The notes: generated from the sequence alone by a model not told the origin. Positions 1 to 19,082 are shown, counted from the stretch's first letter. The stretch: 54,756 nucleotides of DNA from an uncultured Prochlorococcus sp. (GCA_902594875.1 CACJNU010000011.1:1-54756); one strand, 5' to 3'. A program made the numbers and translations.

Positions 1-280
1 GAGGTTTCTCTTTCATAGAGGACATTACTGAAGATTTTTCTTCTTTATTTTGTTTGTAGTCATCTTTTTTAATTAAAGGTTTCTTGATAGAGAGTATTTT
101 TTTATCTGAATTTTTTTTGTTAATAAGATTCTTTATTTTTTTTGCTTCCTCTGCACTAATTGAACTGCTATGACTTTTTACTGTAATTGAAAGTTTTTGA
201 GCGGCATCCAATATATCTTTATTGTCCAGATTTAAGTCTCTGGAAAGTTCGTAGATTCTGATTTTATCGCTGATAGTCAT
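1..280 (-). CDS. infB: Translation initiation factor IF-2, N-terminal fragment
   Basis: This is the first ~93 codons of a minus-strand reading frame that starts with ATG at 280 and runs off the left edge. The translation begins [20 protein letters not shown] and continues into a lysine-rich low-complexity stretch, typical of the divergent N-terminal region of cyanobacterial IF-2. IF-2 is the GTPase that brings initiator tRNA to the 30S subunit, but its GTP-binding domain is outside this window. Identity rests on the N-terminal pattern and on the order rimP-nusA-ylxR-infB, which is widely conserved in bacteria. It follows the YlxR gene by 48 bases and is probably co-transcribed. Confidence 0.85.
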   Translation of the reverse strand, partial: MTISDKIRIYELSRDLNLDNKDILDAAQKLSITVKSHSSSISAEEAKKIKNLINKKNSDKKILSIKKPLIKKDDYKQNKEEKSSVMSSMKEKP

Positions 281-328
281 TTAATCTGGTTTGAACTCTT
301 TTTGGAAATCAAAGAGGATTTAATTTAA

Positions 329-610
329 TTATATTCCTTGATTGGAATAGTTATTGTAGCTTGAAATTTCTTTTTCAAAAATATCAATAAATTCAGGTTC
401 TAGAGATGTTTTTAAAGCTTTTTGAAGCTTTTTTTTAATCTTTGAATCTGAGCAACATTTTTTTGACTTGCAAATGTAGGCTGATCGACCCATCCCCCTC
501 TGAAACATGATACCTTGCGTATGATCTTTAGTAATCTTGATAAGATTTTTTCTGTCATATGTTTTTCTACATGAAATGCATAAACGCATAACAGGGGCTT
601 GTCTTATCAA
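329..610 (-). CDS. YlxR family putative RNA-binding protein (DUF448)
   Basis: A 93-residue basic protein. Near the N-terminus it has a CxxC pair (CISCRKTYDRKNLIKI), and further on a GRSAYIC segment that matches the GRGAY-type signature of the YlxR fold. A lysine-rich tail (KIKKKLQKALK) follows. YlxR proteins are small nucleic-acid-binding proteins encoded between nusA and infB, which is exactly the position here. Their biochemical role is not settled; proposals include RNA binding and modulation of RNase P. The start overlaps the nusA stop by 4 bases, suggesting translational coupling. An ATG seven codons in (MRLCISC) is an alternative start. Confidence 0.85.
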   Translation of the reverse strand: MIRQAPVMRLCISCRKTYDRKNLIKITKDHTQGIMFQRGMGRSAYICKSKKCCSDSKIKKKLQKALKTSLEPEFIDIFEKEISSYNNYSNQGI

Positions 611-2010
611 CGTTTTCTCTCCTCTTTGGCAGTTATTTCACCATCTTGAACAGTCTCTAATTGATCTCTATCTGAGAAGGTCTCTTCTTGATATGTTTCT
701 TGTCCATATTCTTCATCATCTTCAGGAAGGGGATAAAGCTCTCTTAATCTTGCATCTTCCGCAGCACGCTCAGCTTGTTCTGCTTCTAATCTAAGCTCAG
801 CTTCTCGCTGTAGATTCTCTTCATCTTCCCTTTGAATGATTAATTCAGAGACTGCAGCATCCTCAGCTTCCTGATCGTATTCATGTGAGTTTTTAACATC
901 AATCTTCCAACCAGTTAATCTTGCTGCAAGTCTTACATTTTGTCCTTCTCTGCCAATTGCAAGACTCAATTGATCAGGAGGAACTAGTACGTGCGCGTGT
1001 TGACCTGCTGGGTCAACAAGTCTCACGAGATCAACTTTCGCAGGACTTAGAGAGTTTAAAATATACTGTATTGGGTCAGTAGACCATTTAATAACATCAA
1101 TTTTTTCTCCTCTTAATTCATTCACTACTTGTTGGATTCTTGCTCCTCTCGCTCCAATACAAGCACCTACAGGGTCAACTTCTTGTTCGACACTATCAAC
1201 AGCTACTTTTGTTCTGGGCCCAACAGCTCTTGAAGGAGGATTAGCTTCTCTAGAAACAGCGACAATTTTTACCGTACCTTCTTGGATTTCGGGGACTTCA
1301 TTTTCAAATAAATAAACAACTAATCCAGCATTTGCTCTGCTTACAAAAAGTTGTGGTCCTTTTCTGGCTATTTCGCTAACTTCCTTCAAGAATACTTTGA
1401 AAGTGGCATTGGCTCTATAATTATCGTTTGGTAATTGATCTCTTTTTGGAAGTTCAGCCTCTACTTCAGGCCTACCAATACCTGAACTAACTCCCATAAT
1501 TACTGATTGTCTCTCAAATCTTATAACTCTTGCAGTTAAGACAGGATCTTCCAAATCTGCAAATTCTTCTTGGATCATTTTTCTTTGTTGATCTCTTAAT
1601 TTTTGGGCTAAAACTTGCTTTGTTGTTGAAGCAGCCATTCGCCCAAAATCCTCTTTTTCTGGAGTAACATCTAAAACAACTGTGTCACCTATTTGAGCAT
1701 CATCAGCAACTTGTTTTACTTCTGATAAAGATATTTGATGATCTTCGCTTTCAACTTCTTCTACAATTATTTTACTTGATAAGATCCTATAACCTTCTTC
1801 ATCTAGATCTAGACCAACATCAAAATTACTAAAGTATTCTTCATCGAATGGATCTTCGTTAACTCCAATGTAAAATGTTTTTCTATATTTTTCGTAACCT
1901 TTTAATAAAGCTTCGCGCAAGGCAGCTTCAACGATATTAGGAGGCAACTTTTTTTCCTCACTAATATCTTCAATGAGATTGTTTAAACCTGGGAGAATAA
2001 CTAATGCCAT
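607..2010 (-). CDS. nusA: Transcription termination/antitermination factor NusA
   Basis: A 467-residue protein with the NusA domain order: an N-terminal RNA-polymerase-binding domain (about 1-130), an S1-like segment (about 135-200), a first KH domain with the loop [12 protein letters not shown] (near 285) and a second KH domain with [18 protein letters not shown] (near 355). After residue 385 comes an acidic, glutamate-rich tail in place of the AR repeats of E. coli, as in other cyanobacteria. NusA binds RNA polymerase and nascent RNA and modulates pausing, termination and antitermination. The ATG at 2010 gives the expected [10 protein letters not shown] start. It lies 33 bases downstream of rimP and overlaps the YlxR gene by 4 bases. 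Confidence 0.96.
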   Translation of the reverse strand: MALVILPGLNNLIEDISEEKKLPPNIVEAALREALLKGYEKYRKTFYIGVNEDPFDEEYFSNFDVGLDLDEEGYRILSSKIIVEEVESEDHQISLSEVKQVADDAQIGDTVVLDVTPEKEDFGRMAASTTKQVLAQKLRDQQRKMIQEEFADLEDPVLTARVIRFERQSVIMGVSSGIGRPEVEAELPKRDQLPNDNYRANATFKVFLKEVSEIARKGPQLFVSRANAGLVVYLFENEVPEIQEGTVKIVAVSREANPPSRAVGPRTKVAVDSVEQEVDPVGACIGARGARIQQVVNELRGEKIDVIKWSTDPIQYILNSLSPAKVDLVRLVDPAGQHAHVLVPPDQLSLAIGREGQNVRLAARLTGWKIDVKNSHEYDQEAEDAAVSELIIQREDEENLQREAELRLEAEQAERAAEDARLRELYPLPEDDEEYGQETYQEETFSDRDQLETVQDGEITAKEERKR

Positions 2011-2043
2011 CTATGATGGGAAAATTGAATAACGGTGGGATAA

Positions 2044-2511
2044 TTAATCTTTTAATGTACAAAGACTAATCTTTAATACTTCGTCAAAAGGGATTTTTTT
2101 AATCTTACCTTTTATGTTAATGGCTAAATAATCTTTAGACTTTTCATAAAGTAAACCACTCAGAAATTGTATTTTTGAATTCTTCTGGTTTAATTCAACA
2201 TTAACTGGAAAACCCTTAAAAGTTTTGAAGTCTCTTTCTGAGGTTAATTCATCACTGACCCCTTGACTACTAATTTCTAACACATATGAACAATTTAAAA
2301 GATTTGAATTTTCTATTTCTTCAGATGCTGGGGTATTAAATAGGGCGCAATCATCAAGTGAAATATCTTCACCATTAGTTTTTTTTATAGTGATTTCTAT
2401 AACTATTGGATTGTGATTAGTTTTTATACTTAAATTACAGATTTCGAAATCCCATAAAATGGCAACTTTTGTTAATAAACTTTCTAGCTTTACTTTGGTT
2501 TCTTTATTCAA
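2044..2511 (-). CDS. rimP: Ribosome maturation factor RimP
   Basis: A 155-residue protein of normal RimP length. The family pattern is present: an N-terminal alpha/beta domain with [16 protein letters not shown], the [20 protein letters not shown] segment (canonical YxLEVSSPGxDRPL), and a C-terminal SH3-like barrel with a [12 protein letters not shown] stretch. RimP acts in late 30S maturation. It is the first gene of the rimP-nusA-ylxR-infB cluster. The motif usually reads SPG, and here it is SQG with a divergent following stretch, so the copy is somewhat diverged. It is divergent to the HtrA protease gene across a 154-base AT-rich gap that must hold both promoters. Confidence 0.9.
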   Translation of the reverse strand: MNKETKVKLESLLTKVAILWDFEICNLSIKTNHNPIVIEITIKKTNGEDISLDDCALFNTPASEEIENSNLLNCSYVLEISSQGVSDELTSERDFKTFKGFPVNVELNQKNSKIQFLSGLLYEKSKDYLAINIKGKIKKIPFDEVLKISLCTLKD

Positions 2512-2632
2512 ATCTAAATGAATTGATTTAAATAATTCTTACACATAATAAATTTTTTTTATAAAAAAAATTAAAAATTTGTATTTTACGGAAGTAAACA
2601 AAAAAACAACATTAACAAATTTCTTCAATTAG

Positions 2633-3793
<1,161 letters not shown>

Positions 3794-3839
3794 ATCACCG
3801 TTTGAAATTTAATAATCTATGAATTAAAAAAAAAATATT

Positions 3840-4553
3840 TTGGATTCACAAACTCAAATGAAACAAGTAGTTGCTGATGCAGCAATTAAGGAAGTAAAGA
3901 GTAACATGGTTCTCGGATTGGGATCTGGATCTACAGCAGCGCTCATGATAAAAAGCCTAGCTAATGAAATTCGTTCTGGAAAACTGAAAAATATAAGAGG
4001 TGTTGCAACTTCTTTTCAATCAGAAGTCCTAGCTCTTCAACTCGATATCCCTCTTATCGATTTAGCTTCTGTCTCTCAAATCGATCTAGCTATTGATGGA
4101 GCAGATGAAGTCGATCCTGAATTTCAACTAATAAAAGGAGGAGGAGCCTGCCATGTAAGAGAAAAGTTAGTAGCATCTAAAGCTAATCTATTGATGATTG
4201 TTGTTGACGAAACTAAACTCGTACAAAATTTAAATCAATCTTTCCCTTTACCTGTAGAGGTCCTACCAAATGCTTGGAAGCAAGTTCAGGAGGTGATTTC
4301 AGAAATGAATGGTAGTTCTACTTTAAGAATGGCTACTAAAAAAGCTGGCCCAGTTGTTACTGATCAAGGCAACTTGATTCTTGATGTATTGTTTAAAGAT
4401 GGTATTAAGAATCCAAAAGACATTGAAATTAGTATTAACAATATTCCAGGAGTATTAGAAAACGGATTATTTGTTGATCTTACAGATAAAGTATTAGTTG
4501 GTAAAATTGAAAACAATAAACCAGTTGTTTACTCTCCAGCAAAAGTTGGCTAA
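3840..4553 (+). CDS. rpiA: Ribose-5-phosphate isomerase A
   Basis: A 237-residue enzyme that interconverts ribose-5-phosphate and ribulose-5-phosphate. It acts in the pentose phosphate pathway and the Calvin cycle. Seen in the sequence: the phosphate-binding loop GLGSGST (26-32), the active-site stretch DGADEVD (86-92) and [11 protein letters not shown] (99-109), which carries the catalytic Glu. The start used is TTG at 3840, giving MDSQTQMKQ as in related sequences; an ATG at 3858 would give a shorter form. It follows the protease by 46 bases in the same direction. Its TAA stop overlaps the stop of convergent hisD within a shared CTAA. Confidence 0.95.
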   Translation: MDSQTQMKQVVADAAIKEVKSNMVLGLGSGSTAALMIKSLANEIRSGKLKNIRGVATSFQSEVLALQLDIPLIDLASVSQIDLAIDGADEVDPEFQLIKGGGACHVREKLVASKANLLMIVVDETKLVQNLNQSFPLPVEVLPNAWKQVQEVISEMNGSSTLRMATKKAGPVVTDQGNLILDVLFKDGIKNPKDIEISINNIPGVLENGLFVDLTDKVLVGKIENNKPVVYSPAKVG

Positions 4554-5836
4554 TCTTTAAATCTTATTTGTACTGAATTAGCGTGACTATGAAGACCCTC
4601 ACTGTTCGCAAGATTAATAATATCAAGACTATTTACTTTTAAACTTTCTTCACTAAATTCAATTATTGAGGTGTTTTTCATAAAAGTTTCAACTCCTAAA
4701 GAACCGCTAAATCTTGCATTCCCCGATGTTGGCAACGTATGATTTGGACCAGCAAGGTAATCTCCCACAGCTTCTGGAGTCCATTTCCCTATAAATATTG
4801 CTCCTGCATTTTCTATATTTTCAACAAATTTATTAGGATTAGAAGTTATAATTTCTAGGTGCTCTGGAGCAAAAGTGTTGCTAAGTTCAATACAGGATTC
4901 ATAATTATCGCAGATAACAATTAATCCCCAGTTTTTAATTGATTGCAAGCAAATTTCTTTTCTTGGATGATCATCTATCTTTTTATAAATTTCTTCTGAG
5001 ACTTCCATAGCCTGGACTTTCGATGTAGTTAGAAGTATTGAAGAAGCTAGAGGATCATGTTCTGCTTGTGCTAGTAAATCAGAAGCTATGAGTTTACTGT
5101 GAGCAGTTTGATCTGCAATGATTAAAATTTCACTTGGACCAGCTAAGGAATCTATTCCAGTAGAGCCATAAATTAGTTTTTTAGCAGTAGTTACGTAAAT
5201 ATTCCCTGGACCGGAAATAACATCAACTTTATCAATTTTATTAGTTCCAAATGCTAAAGCACCAATTGCTTGAGCTCCTCCAACTCTAAAAACTTTATTG
5301 ATTCCTGATAAGTAAGCTGCGGCTAAAACAGTTTTGTTTATTTTACCTTCATTATTTCCAGGAGATACCATTATAATTTCCCCTACTCCTGCTACTGATG
5401 CAGGAATGGCGTTCATTAATACAGTACTTGGATAAGCTGCTCTACCTCCAGGGATATAAATACCTGCCCTCTTTACTGGTCTCCATCTTCTTTGAACCAT
5501 ATCCCCATGTTCACCTTCTATGGTAAAAGATGATGGAATTTCTTTTTCATGAAATTTTTTAATTCTATTTTGCGCTAACTCAAGTGAGCGCTTTAAATTA
5601 CAATCAATTTCATCCCATGCATTTTTTAAATCATTTGCATCAACTTGCATGGGGTCAGGATTAAAACCGTCAAATTTTCTTGTATATTTTTCTACAGCTA
5701 GGTCGCCATAAGTTTTTACCTCTTGAAGAATTTTTTCAACAACTTCATTTATGTTGTTATTGTTTTCCACATTTGTCCGAGTAGAAATCCTTTTTAATTC
5801 TTGAATAGCTTCTTGTTTATTATTAATGATCTTCAT
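4550..5836 (-). CDS. hisD: Histidinol dehydrogenase
   Basis: A 428-residue enzyme that catalyses the last two oxidations of histidine synthesis (L-histidinol to L-histidine, NAD+-dependent, Zn2+). Family motifs are visible: [15 protein letters not shown] (near 127), [44 protein letters not shown] and FAPEHLEI (near 325, with the catalytic Glu-His pair), then [14 protein letters not shown] near the C-terminus. Length is normal. The gene stands alone, away from other his genes, as is usual in cyanobacteria. It is divergent to rpsT over a 123-base gap and convergent with rpiA. Confidence 0.97.
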   Translation of the reverse strand: MKIINNKQEAIQELKRISTRTNVENNNNINEVVEKILQEVKTYGDLAVEKYTRKFDGFNPDPMQVDANDLKNAWDEIDCNLKRSLELAQNRIKKFHEKEIPSSFTIEGEHGDMVQRRWRPVKRAGIYIPGGRAAYPSTVLMNAIPASVAGVGEIIMVSPGNNEGKINKTVLAAAYLSGINKVFRVGGAQAIGALAFGTNKIDKVDVISGPGNIYVTTAKKLIYGSTGIDSLAGPSEILIIADQTAHSKLIASDLLAQAEHDPLASSILLTTSKVQAMEVSEEIYKKIDDHPRKEICLQSIKNWGLIVICDNYESCIELSNTFAPEHLEIITSNPNKFVENIENAGAIFIGKWTPEAVGDYLAGPNHTLPTSGNARFSGSLGVETFMKNTSIIEFSEESLKVNSLDIINLANSEGLHSHANSVQIRFKD

Positions 5837-5903
5837 ATCTTTAAGTTTTCAAATTTAAAGGTTTGAAACCTATATTTATTAACCTAATTTAAATTATATA
5901 TTA

Positions 5904-5933
5904 TTGATTAGTAGCCGATTTATTTGGTATGAT
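5904..5933 (+). promoter_or_regulatory. Candidate sigma-70-type promoter for rpsT
   Basis: A TTGATT hexamer (5904-5909) and a TATGAT hexamer (5928-5933) are separated by 18 bases. This would start transcription near 5940 and give a leader of about 20 bases before the GTG start of rpsT at 5960. It is a consensus match only, in an AT-rich background where chance matches are common. Confidence 0.4.
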
Positions 5934-5959
5934 AATAATCTTCTATATATTTACCCTCT

Positions 5960-6253
5960 GTGGCCAATAACAAATCAGCAAAAAAGAGAATACAAATTGC
6001 CGTAAGAAATCGCTTAATTAATAAATCATACAAATCTACAGTTAGAACTTTGACAAAAAAAACTTTAGAAAATTGCACAAAATATAAAAAAGACCCTAGT
6101 CCAGTTAATGAAAATTTAGTAAAAACAAGTCTAAATAAAGCTTTTAGTTTAATTGATAAAGCAGTTAAGAAAAATGTTCTACATAAAAATAATGGGGCTA
6201 ATAAAAAATCAAAGATCAACTCTATTGTTAAAACCACTCTAACGACAAAGTAA
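5960..6253 (+). CDS. rpsT: 30S ribosomal protein S20
   Basis: A 97-residue, very lysine-rich protein with the S20 N-terminal pattern MANNKSAKKRIQIAVRNRLI and a helical body ending in KKSKINSIVKTTL. S20 binds 16S rRNA and helps assemble the small subunit. The start is a GTG at 5960, which gives exactly the conserved MANNKSAKKR start; no in-frame ATG lies nearby. Non-AUG starts are also known in enterobacterial rpsT, where the UUG start takes part in autogenous control. Whether that holds here is unknown. It is followed after 17 bases by the TatD-type nuclease gene. Confidence 0.96.
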   Translation: MANNKSAKKRIQIAVRNRLINKSYKSTVRTLTKKTLENCTKYKKDPSPVNENLVKTSLNKAFSLIDKAVKKNVLHKNNGANKKSKINSIVKTTLTTK

Positions 6254-6270
6254 AAAGACAGATCACAATT

Positions 6271-7059
6271 ATGAGCGATATTGAACTCATAGACTCCCAC
6301 TGTCATTTAATATTCGAGAACTTTAAGGATGATCTTGAACATGTTGTAAATAGATTACGTACGAAAGGTATCAAAAAATTAGTTCATGCTTGTTGTGATT
6401 TAACAGAGATTCCTAAGCTACGAAAAATATCTCATGAGTTTAATGAAATTTATTATTCAGTAGGTTTGCATCCGTTAGAAGCAAAACAATGGGAGCAAAG
6501 GTCTCAATCTCTTTTAAGAAAATCAGCTGTAGAAGATAGAAGAGTTGTAGCTATCGGGGAATTAGGACTTGATTTTTTTAAGTGTGAAAATAAAGCTCAG
6601 CAAATTGATGCTCTCATTCCGCAAATGGAGTTAGCTTGTGAACTTGACTTACCTGTAATTATTCATTGCAGAGATGCCGCATATGCAATGATCGAAATAT
6701 GTAATGACCTTTATAAAAAAGGTAAATGTCCCAAGGGTGTACTTCATTGTTGGACTGGGACCCCGAAAGAAATGGAAAAATTTTTGGACCTTGGTTTTTA
6801 TATTAGTTTTAGTGGAATAGTGACTTTCCCAAAAGCATCTGATATTCATGAGTGTGCCAAAAAAGTCCCTAATGATAGATACTTAATTGAAACTGACTCA
6901 CCCTTTTTAGCCCCTGTTCCGCATAGGGGTAAAAGAAATGAACCTGCTTTTGTCGAAAATGTTGCTAATTATATGGCAGAGTTAAGATCTACGGATTTAA
7001 TAACAATTGCTAAAGAGTCAACTAAGAATGCTGAAGATTTGTTTAAATTTGACTTGTAA
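6271..7059 (+). CDS. TatD family metal-dependent deoxyribonuclease
   Basis: A 262-residue TIM-barrel metallohydrolase of normal TatD length. Metal-ligand motifs are present in order: the HxH of DSHCHL (His10, His12), GELGLDFF, VIIHCRDA, LHCWTG and ETDSPFLAPVPHRGKRNEP. TatD proteins are Mg2+-dependent 3'-5' exonucleases linked to DNA repair and RNA turnover. The exact substrate cannot be read from the sequence. The gene follows rpsT by 17 bases and is probably co-transcribed with it. A 240-base gap separates it from rpoB. Confidence 0.92.
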   Translation: MSDIELIDSHCHLIFENFKDDLEHVVNRLRTKGIKKLVHACCDLTEIPKLRKISHEFNEIYYSVGLHPLEAKQWEQRSQSLLRKSAVEDRRVVAIGELGLDFFKCENKAQQIDALIPQMELACELDLPVIIHCRDAAYAMIEICNDLYKKGKCPKGVLHCWTGTPKEMEKFLDLGFYISFSGIVTFPKASDIHECAKKVPNDRYLIETDSPFLAPVPHRGKRNEPAFVENVANYMAELRSTDLITIAKESTKNAEDLFKFDL

Positions 7060-7299
7060 AGTTGACATCTAAACTGTTAATATATGGAATTACTGGAAAT
7101 TTTTCTTAATTTTTAGTTTTAACTTTCTCAGTTAATGGTTTTGTGACCTTTTGCCTCAATTTTTTAGTATTTTATTAAGTTGATTTTTTGTTGAAATCGA
7201 TATTAAATAATTGATTTCATAATAAAGAAAAGTTAAACAATTAATTATTGAGTAAATTTAAAGTAAATAGTAAATCTTACATAATCTCAGGTTTCTTGG

Positions 7300-10200
7300 A
7301 TGAGCAGTAGCGCTTTAGAGGTAGCAAAAACAGCTACTTATCTACCAGATTTAGTTGAAGTACAAAGAGCAAGCTTTAAATGGTTTTTGGAAAAGGGTTT
7401 AATAGAGGAATTACAAAATTTTTCTCCAATTTCTGATTACACAGGTAAATTAGAATTACATTTTATTGGCGAAGAGTACAGGTTAAAAAGACCAAGACAT
7501 GATGTCGAAGAAGCAAAAAGAAGAGATGCAACATTTGCTTCTCAAATGTATGTAACTTGCAGGTTAATTAATAAAGAGACAGGGGAAATTAAAGAACAAG
7601 AAGTATTTATTGGAGAGTTACCATTAATGACTGAAAGAGGGACTTTCATCATTAATGGTGCTGAAAGAGTAATTGTTAATCAAATTGTTCGCAGCCCAGG
7701 AGTATATTTCAAAGATGAACTGGATAAAAATGGTCGAAGAACATACAACGCTAGCGTTATTCCAAATAGAGGTGCATGGTTAAAATTTGAGACTGACAAA
7801 AATAATTTACTTTATGTGAGAGTTGATAAAACTAGAAAAATTAATGCTCACGTTCTTATGAGAGCAATGGGTCTCTCAGATAATGATGTGGTTGATAAAA
7901 TTAGACATCCAGAGTTTTATCAAAAATCAGTTGAAGCTGCTAATGAAGAGGGTATAAATTCAGAAGATCAGGCATTACTTGAGCTATACAAAAAACTACG
8001 TCCTGGTGAACCACCCTCAGTCTCTGGCGGACAACAACTATTACACAGTAGATTTTTTGATCCCAAAAGATATGATTTAGGCCGAGTTGGGAGATATAAA
8101 ATAAATAAAAAATTGAGACTTACCGTCCCAGACGAGGTGAGAACGCTTACCCATGAAGATGTTCTTTCTACGATTGATTATTTAATTAACCTAGAATTGG
8201 ATATTGGCGGTGCTAGTTTGGATGATATTGACCATCTTGGTAATCGAAGAGTTAGATCTGTTGGAGAACTTCTTCAAAATCAAGTCAGGGTTGGACTTAA
8301 TCGTTTAGAGAGAATTATCAAAGAGAGAATGACTGTAGGAGAAACAGATTCTCTAACACCCGCCCAACTAGTTAATCCCAAACCTTTGGTTGCTGCAATA
8401 AAGGAATTTTTTGGATCCAGTCAATTAAGTCAGTTCATGGATCAAACTAATCCTTTGGCTGAATTAACACACAAGCGAAGAATCTCAGCATTAGGTCCAG
8501 GAGGTTTAACTCGAGAAAGAGCAGGCTTTGCTGTAAGAGATATACATCCTTCACATTATGGAAGATTATGTCCTATCGAGACTCCTGAAGGCCCTAATGC
8601 AGGACTTATAAATTCTTTGGCTACCCATGCAAGAGTTAATGAGTATGGTTTTATTGAAACACCTTTTTGGGAAGTTAATAACGGTAAAGTCAATAAAGAA
8701 GGTAATCCTGTTTATCTTTCTGCTGATTTAGAGGATGAGTGTAGAGTGGCTCCAGGAGATGTCGCGACTGACAAGGACGGCAATATAATCGCAAATCTAA
8801 TACCAGTAAGATACAGACAGGATTTTGAAAAAGTTCCTCCTCATCAAGTTGATTACGTTCAACTTTCTCCGGTTCAGGTAATTTCAGTTGCTACTTCACT
8901 TATACCTTTCTTGGAACATGATGATGCAAATAGAGCTCTCATGGGATCAAATATGCAACGCCAAGCAGTTCCATTGCTCAGGCCAGAACGTCCTTTAGTT
9001 GGTACAGGTTTAGAATCACAAGTTGCTAGAGATTCGGGGATGGTTCCGATAACAAAAGTTAATGGAACTGTATCTTACGTAGACGCTAATGAGATTGTCG
9101 TAAAAGATGAGCATGGTAATGAACATTTTCACTATCTTCAGAAATATCAAAGATCAAATCAAGATACTTGCCTAAACCAAAGACCTATAGTGAAAATTGG
9201 AGATAGAGTTATATCTGGACAGGTTCTAGCAGATGGATCTGCATGTGAAGGGGGGGAAATAGCTCTTGGCCAAAATGTTTTAATTGCTTATATGCCATGG
9301 GAAGGATACAACTATGAAGATGCTATTCTTGTGAGCGAGAGAATGGTAACTGATGATTTATATACTTCAGTACATATTGAAAAATATGAAATTGAAGCAA
9401 GACAAACAAAGCTAGGACCTGAAGAAATCACAAGAGAAATTCCTAATATCTCAGAAGAAAGCTTGAATAATCTTGATGAGATGGGAATTATTAGGATTGG
9501 TGCTTTTGTCGAGAGTGGAGATATTCTCGTAGGAAAAGTGACTCCAAAAGGGGAATCAGACCAACCACCTGAAGAAAAACTGTTAAGAGCTATTTTCGGT
9601 GAAAAGGCTCGAGATGTGAGAGACAATTCCCTGAGAGTACCTAAAACTGAAAAAGGAAGGGTTTTGGATGTTCGCATTTACACTAGAGAACAAGGGGATG
9701 AATTACCTCCAGGAGCCAACATGGTTGTTAGAGTTTATGTAGCCCAGAGAAGGAAAATTCAAGTTGGCGACAAAATGGCTGGTAGGCATGGAAATAAAGG
9801 CATTATTAGTAGAATCTTACCAAGAGAAGATATGCCTTATTTACCAGATGGAACTCCTGTAGACATAGTCCTCAATCCTTTAGGAGTTCCAAGTAGGATG
9901 AACGTAGGTCAAGTTTTTGAATTATTGATGGGCTGGGCAGCCTCCAACTTAAATTGCCGCGTTAAAGTTGTTCCATTTGATGAAATGTATGGACCTGAAA
10001 AATCACATCAAACTGTTCAAGCATTTTTAGAGGAAGCTTCAAAACAGCCAGGAAAAGCGTGGGTATACAATCCTGAAGATCCTGGAAAATTATTACTTAA
10101 AGATGGTAGAACAGGGGAACCCTTCGATCAGCCAGTTGCTGTAGGATACTCTCACTTCCTCAAATTAGTCCATTTAGTGGATGATAAAATTCATGCTAGA

Positions 10201-10593
10201 TCTACTGGCCCTTACTCTTTGGTTACACAGCAACCATTAGGTGGTAAAGCTCAGCAAGGAGGACAAAGGCTTGGAGAAATGGAAGTATGGGCTCTTGAAG
10301 CTTATGGGGCAGCTTATACTCTACAAGAATTGTTAACAGTTAAATCTGATGATATGCAAGGAAGAAATGAAGCGCTTAATGCAATCGTAAAAGGGAAACC
10401 GATTCCAAGGCCTGGTACTCCTGAGTCATTTAAAGTTCTTATGAGGGAATTACAATCTCTTGGCTTGGATATAGGTGTTTATACAGACGAAGGAAAAGAG
10501 GTAGATTTAATGCAAGATGTCAATCCGAGAAGAAATACTCCATCGAGGCCGACTTATGAATCACTCGGAACCTCTGAATATGAGGAAGATTAA
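7300..10593 (+). CDS. rpoB: DNA-directed RNA polymerase beta subunit
   Basis: A 1097-residue catalytic subunit of RNA polymerase, the length typical for cyanobacteria, which lack the large insertions of the E. coli subunit. Hallmarks: [18 protein letters not shown] in the protrusion/lobe region, the rifampicin-pocket region [18 protein letters not shown] with [10 protein letters not shown] (near 390), [13 protein letters not shown] (near 430), and the C-terminal [13 protein letters not shown] and [28 protein letters not shown] that contact beta'. It is the first gene of rpoB-rpoC1-rpoC2. The 240-base upstream region should hold the operon promoter, but I cannot place it confidently. Confidence 0.98.
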   Translation: MSSSALEVAKTATYLPDLVEVQRASFKWFLEKGLIEELQNFSPISDYTGKLELHFIGEEYRLKRPRHDVEEAKRRDATFASQMYVTCRLINKETGEIKEQEVFIGELPLMTERGTFIINGAERVIVNQIVRSPGVYFKDELDKNGRRTYNASVIPNRGAWLKFETDKNNLLYVRVDKTRKINAHVLMRAMGLSDNDVVDKIRHPEFYQKSVEAANEEGINSEDQALLELYKKLRPGEPPSVSGGQQLLHSRFFDPKRYDLGRVGRYKINKKLRLTVPDEVRTLTHEDVLSTIDYLINLELDIGGASLDDIDHLGNRRVRSVGELLQNQVRVGLNRLERIIKERMTVGETDSLTPAQLVNPKPLVAAIKEFFGSSQLSQFMDQTNPLAELTHKRRISALGPGGLTRERAGFAVRDIHPSHYGRLCPIETPEGPNAGLINSLATHARVNEYGFIETPFWEVNNGKVNKEGNPVYLSADLEDECRVAPGDVATDKDGNIIANLIPVRYRQDFEKVPPHQVDYVQLSPVQVISVATSLIPFLEHDDANRALMGSNMQRQAVPLLRPERPLVGTGLESQVARDSGMVPITKVNGTVSYVDANEIVVKDEHGNEHFHYLQKYQRSNQDTCLNQRPIVKIGDRVISGQVLADGSACEGGEIALGQNVLIAYMPWEGYNYEDAILVSERMVTDDLYTSVHIEKYEIEARQTKLGPEEITREIPNISEESLNNLDEMGIIRIGAFVESGDILVGKVTPKGESDQPPEEKLLRAIFGEKARDVRDNSLRVPKTEKGRVLDVRIYTREQGDELPPGANMVVRVYVAQRRKIQVGDKMAGRHGNKGIISRILPREDMPYLPDGTPVDIVLNPLGVPSRMNVGQVFELLMGWAASNLNCRVKVVPFDEMYGPEKSHQTVQAFLEEASKQPGKAWVYNPEDPGKLLLKDGRTGEPFDQPVAVGYSHFLKLVHLVDDKIHARSTGPYSLVTQQPLGGKAQQGGQRLGEMEVWALEAYGAAYTLQELLTVKSDDMQGRNEALNAIVKGKPIPRPGTPESFKVLMRELQSLGLDIGVYTDEGKEVDLMQDVNPRRNTPSRPTYESLGTSEYEED

Positions 10594-10625
10594 ATACTCA
10601 ATAAAAACCTCTTAATTTAAATTAA

Positions 10626-12536
<1,911 letters not shown>

Positions 12537-12542
12537 TCTTGA

Positions 12543-16670
<4,128 letters not shown>

Positions 16671-16722
16671 ATATTATCTATTATTATTTTTAGTGACTAG
16701 AATGGATTTTTAAAATTTGTAA

Positions 16723-16878
<156 letters not shown>

Positions 16879-16895
16879 AAATAGTTTTCAGATAA

Positions 16896-17954
<1,059 letters not shown>

Positions 17955-18023
17955 TATTATCTAATAAAAATTTTTTAAAAGTTTCTTAAACAGGTTATTA
18001 TTGACTAAATATGATTTGATTCT

Positions 18024-18149
18024 TTGGGTTTTATTAAGACAAAAATTTTACCATTCGCTATCGTCGCACTTTTTGGAATTGCCTTCTTTGCCGTAAGTGC
18101 AAGAATTTGGTTGCCTGGAGATATGATGTCTCCTGCCCCCATGAATTAA
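18024..18149 (+). CDS. Small single-span membrane protein, function unknown
   Basis: A short frame between rlmN and the HEAT-repeat gene, encoding 41 residues from a TTG at 18024 (MGFIKTKILP...) or 38 from an ATT at 18033. After two lysines comes one strongly hydrophobic segment (PFAIVALFGIAFFAVSARIW). A short polar tail follows (LPGDMMSPAPMN). The clean amphipathic pattern, K-rich start and short tail resemble the small photosystem or cytochrome subunits of cyanobacteria, but I cannot match it to a named one. No ATG is available upstream in frame, because a TGA lies at 18012. A TATGAT hexamer at 18010-18015 would place transcription very close to the start codon. Coding status is inferred from composition only. 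Confidence 0.6.
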   Translation: MGFIKTKILPFAIVALFGIAFFAVSARIWLPGDMMSPAPMN

Positions 18150-18167
18150 TATTTTAAGTTTTTAACA

Positions 18168-18935
18168 ATGACGAAAAATGAGGATCCTAAAAAAGAAAGC
18201 CTAGCGGAAATTGCGGTAGATCCAGATGTTTTGGCAAGAGAATTGGCTTTAGAGATTGAAATAGATCCTTTAGAACAAATTGACAAAGATACTTTTTCAA
18301 AAAATTTAAATATTAGTCAAGAGTGTGATGAAGCTTTGAAATTGCTCAAAGGTAATAGAGAAGAGCGAATACAAGGCTTACGAATATTTTGTGAGTATAG
18401 AGATCAAAGATCTTTCCCCCTTTTATTACCATTGCTTGATCAACCTTGCCCTGTCGAAAGAATGAGTGCTGTATATGCTTTAGGTCGTAATCCATTTCCT
18501 AGCGCAGTCCAGAAACTTGTAAGTCTTTTGAAGACAGATGATAATGCTTACGTCAGAAGAGCAACTGCATGGAGCTTAGCTAATTATGATAACCAAATTG
18601 TTTTAAAACCATTAATAAATGCTTTAAAGAATGATGTGGCTGCAGTAAGGTTATGGTCATCAAGTTCTTTAGCTGAAATTGGAAATGTTTCTTTTGAGAA
18701 CGCTCAATTAGCAGCAGAACAACTTTTAATAAGTTTAAAGATAGATAATGAATCAGGTGTAAGAAGTAATTGTATTTGGTCATTGTGTAGGATGTACGAA
18801 AAATTAAACAATACATTCCAAGAGAGTTTTGTTGATGAATGTACTAAGATAGCTCTCTTCGATAAAGAGCCATCTGTTATGGAAGAAGCAAAAACTGCCC
18901 TTGATTCAATGGGGATGCAAGGCTTTTATAATTAA
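18168..18935 (+). CDS. HEAT-repeat protein (PBS-lyase-like repeats)
   Basis: A 255-residue protein. After an acidic N-terminal region (1-60) it consists of short paired helices of the HEAT / PBS-lyase type: VERMSAVYALGRNPFPSAVQ, AYVRRATAWSLANYDNQIV, AAVRLWSSSSLAEIGN and SGVRSNCIWSLCRM. Related repeat proteins in cyanobacteria include bilin lyases (CpcE type) and the phycobilisome-degradation factor NblB. This organism type has lost most phycobilisome genes, so a scaffold or chaperone-like role in pigment metabolism is only a guess. It lies 18 bases after the small membrane protein gene and may be co-transcribed with it. Confidence 0.85.
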   Translation: MTKNEDPKKESLAEIAVDPDVLARELALEIEIDPLEQIDKDTFSKNLNISQECDEALKLLKGNREERIQGLRIFCEYRDQRSFPLLLPLLDQPCPVERMSAVYALGRNPFPSAVQKLVSLLKTDDNAYVRRATAWSLANYDNQIVLKPLINALKNDVAAVRLWSSSSLAEIGNVSFENAQLAAEQLLISLKIDNESGVRSNCIWSLCRMYEKLNNTFQESFVDECTKIALFDKEPSVMEEAKTALDSMGMQGFYN

Positions 18936-19082
18936 AAATCTAAATTTTTTACAAGAACACTAGATAATTAATTAATTTATCAGATATTCAATATAAAAAT
19001 TAAAATTAATTAACTTGTACCAACTGAAACAAAATATTTTCGTTATTCTATATAAAGTAAAAGTACTCAATACTTGAATTTA

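Noticed and set aside
2581..2600. TTTAC-GGAA-GTAAA stem in the rimP-htrA gap
   Set aside because: The stem is only 5 bp and AT-rich, with no T-run or known motif; it is expected by chance in this composition.
7062..7083. TTGACA (7062-7067) with TAATAT (7078-7083) as an rpoB promoter
   Set aside because: The two elements are only 10 bases apart, too close for a sigma-70 promoter. At the proper 17-base spacing the sequence is TGGAAT. The operon promoter must lie somewhere in 7060-7299, but I cannot place it.
9312..9677. 121-codon minus-strand frame inside rpoB
   Set aside because: It is antisense to the highly conserved rpoB sequence, with no family pattern. It is a shadow of codon use in the real gene.
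19061..19075. AAGTA/TACTT inverted repeat ahead of the DUF2997 gene, considered as an NtcA site
   Set aside because: The GTA and TAC parts are separated by 5 bases, not the required 8, and the stem is only 5 bp.
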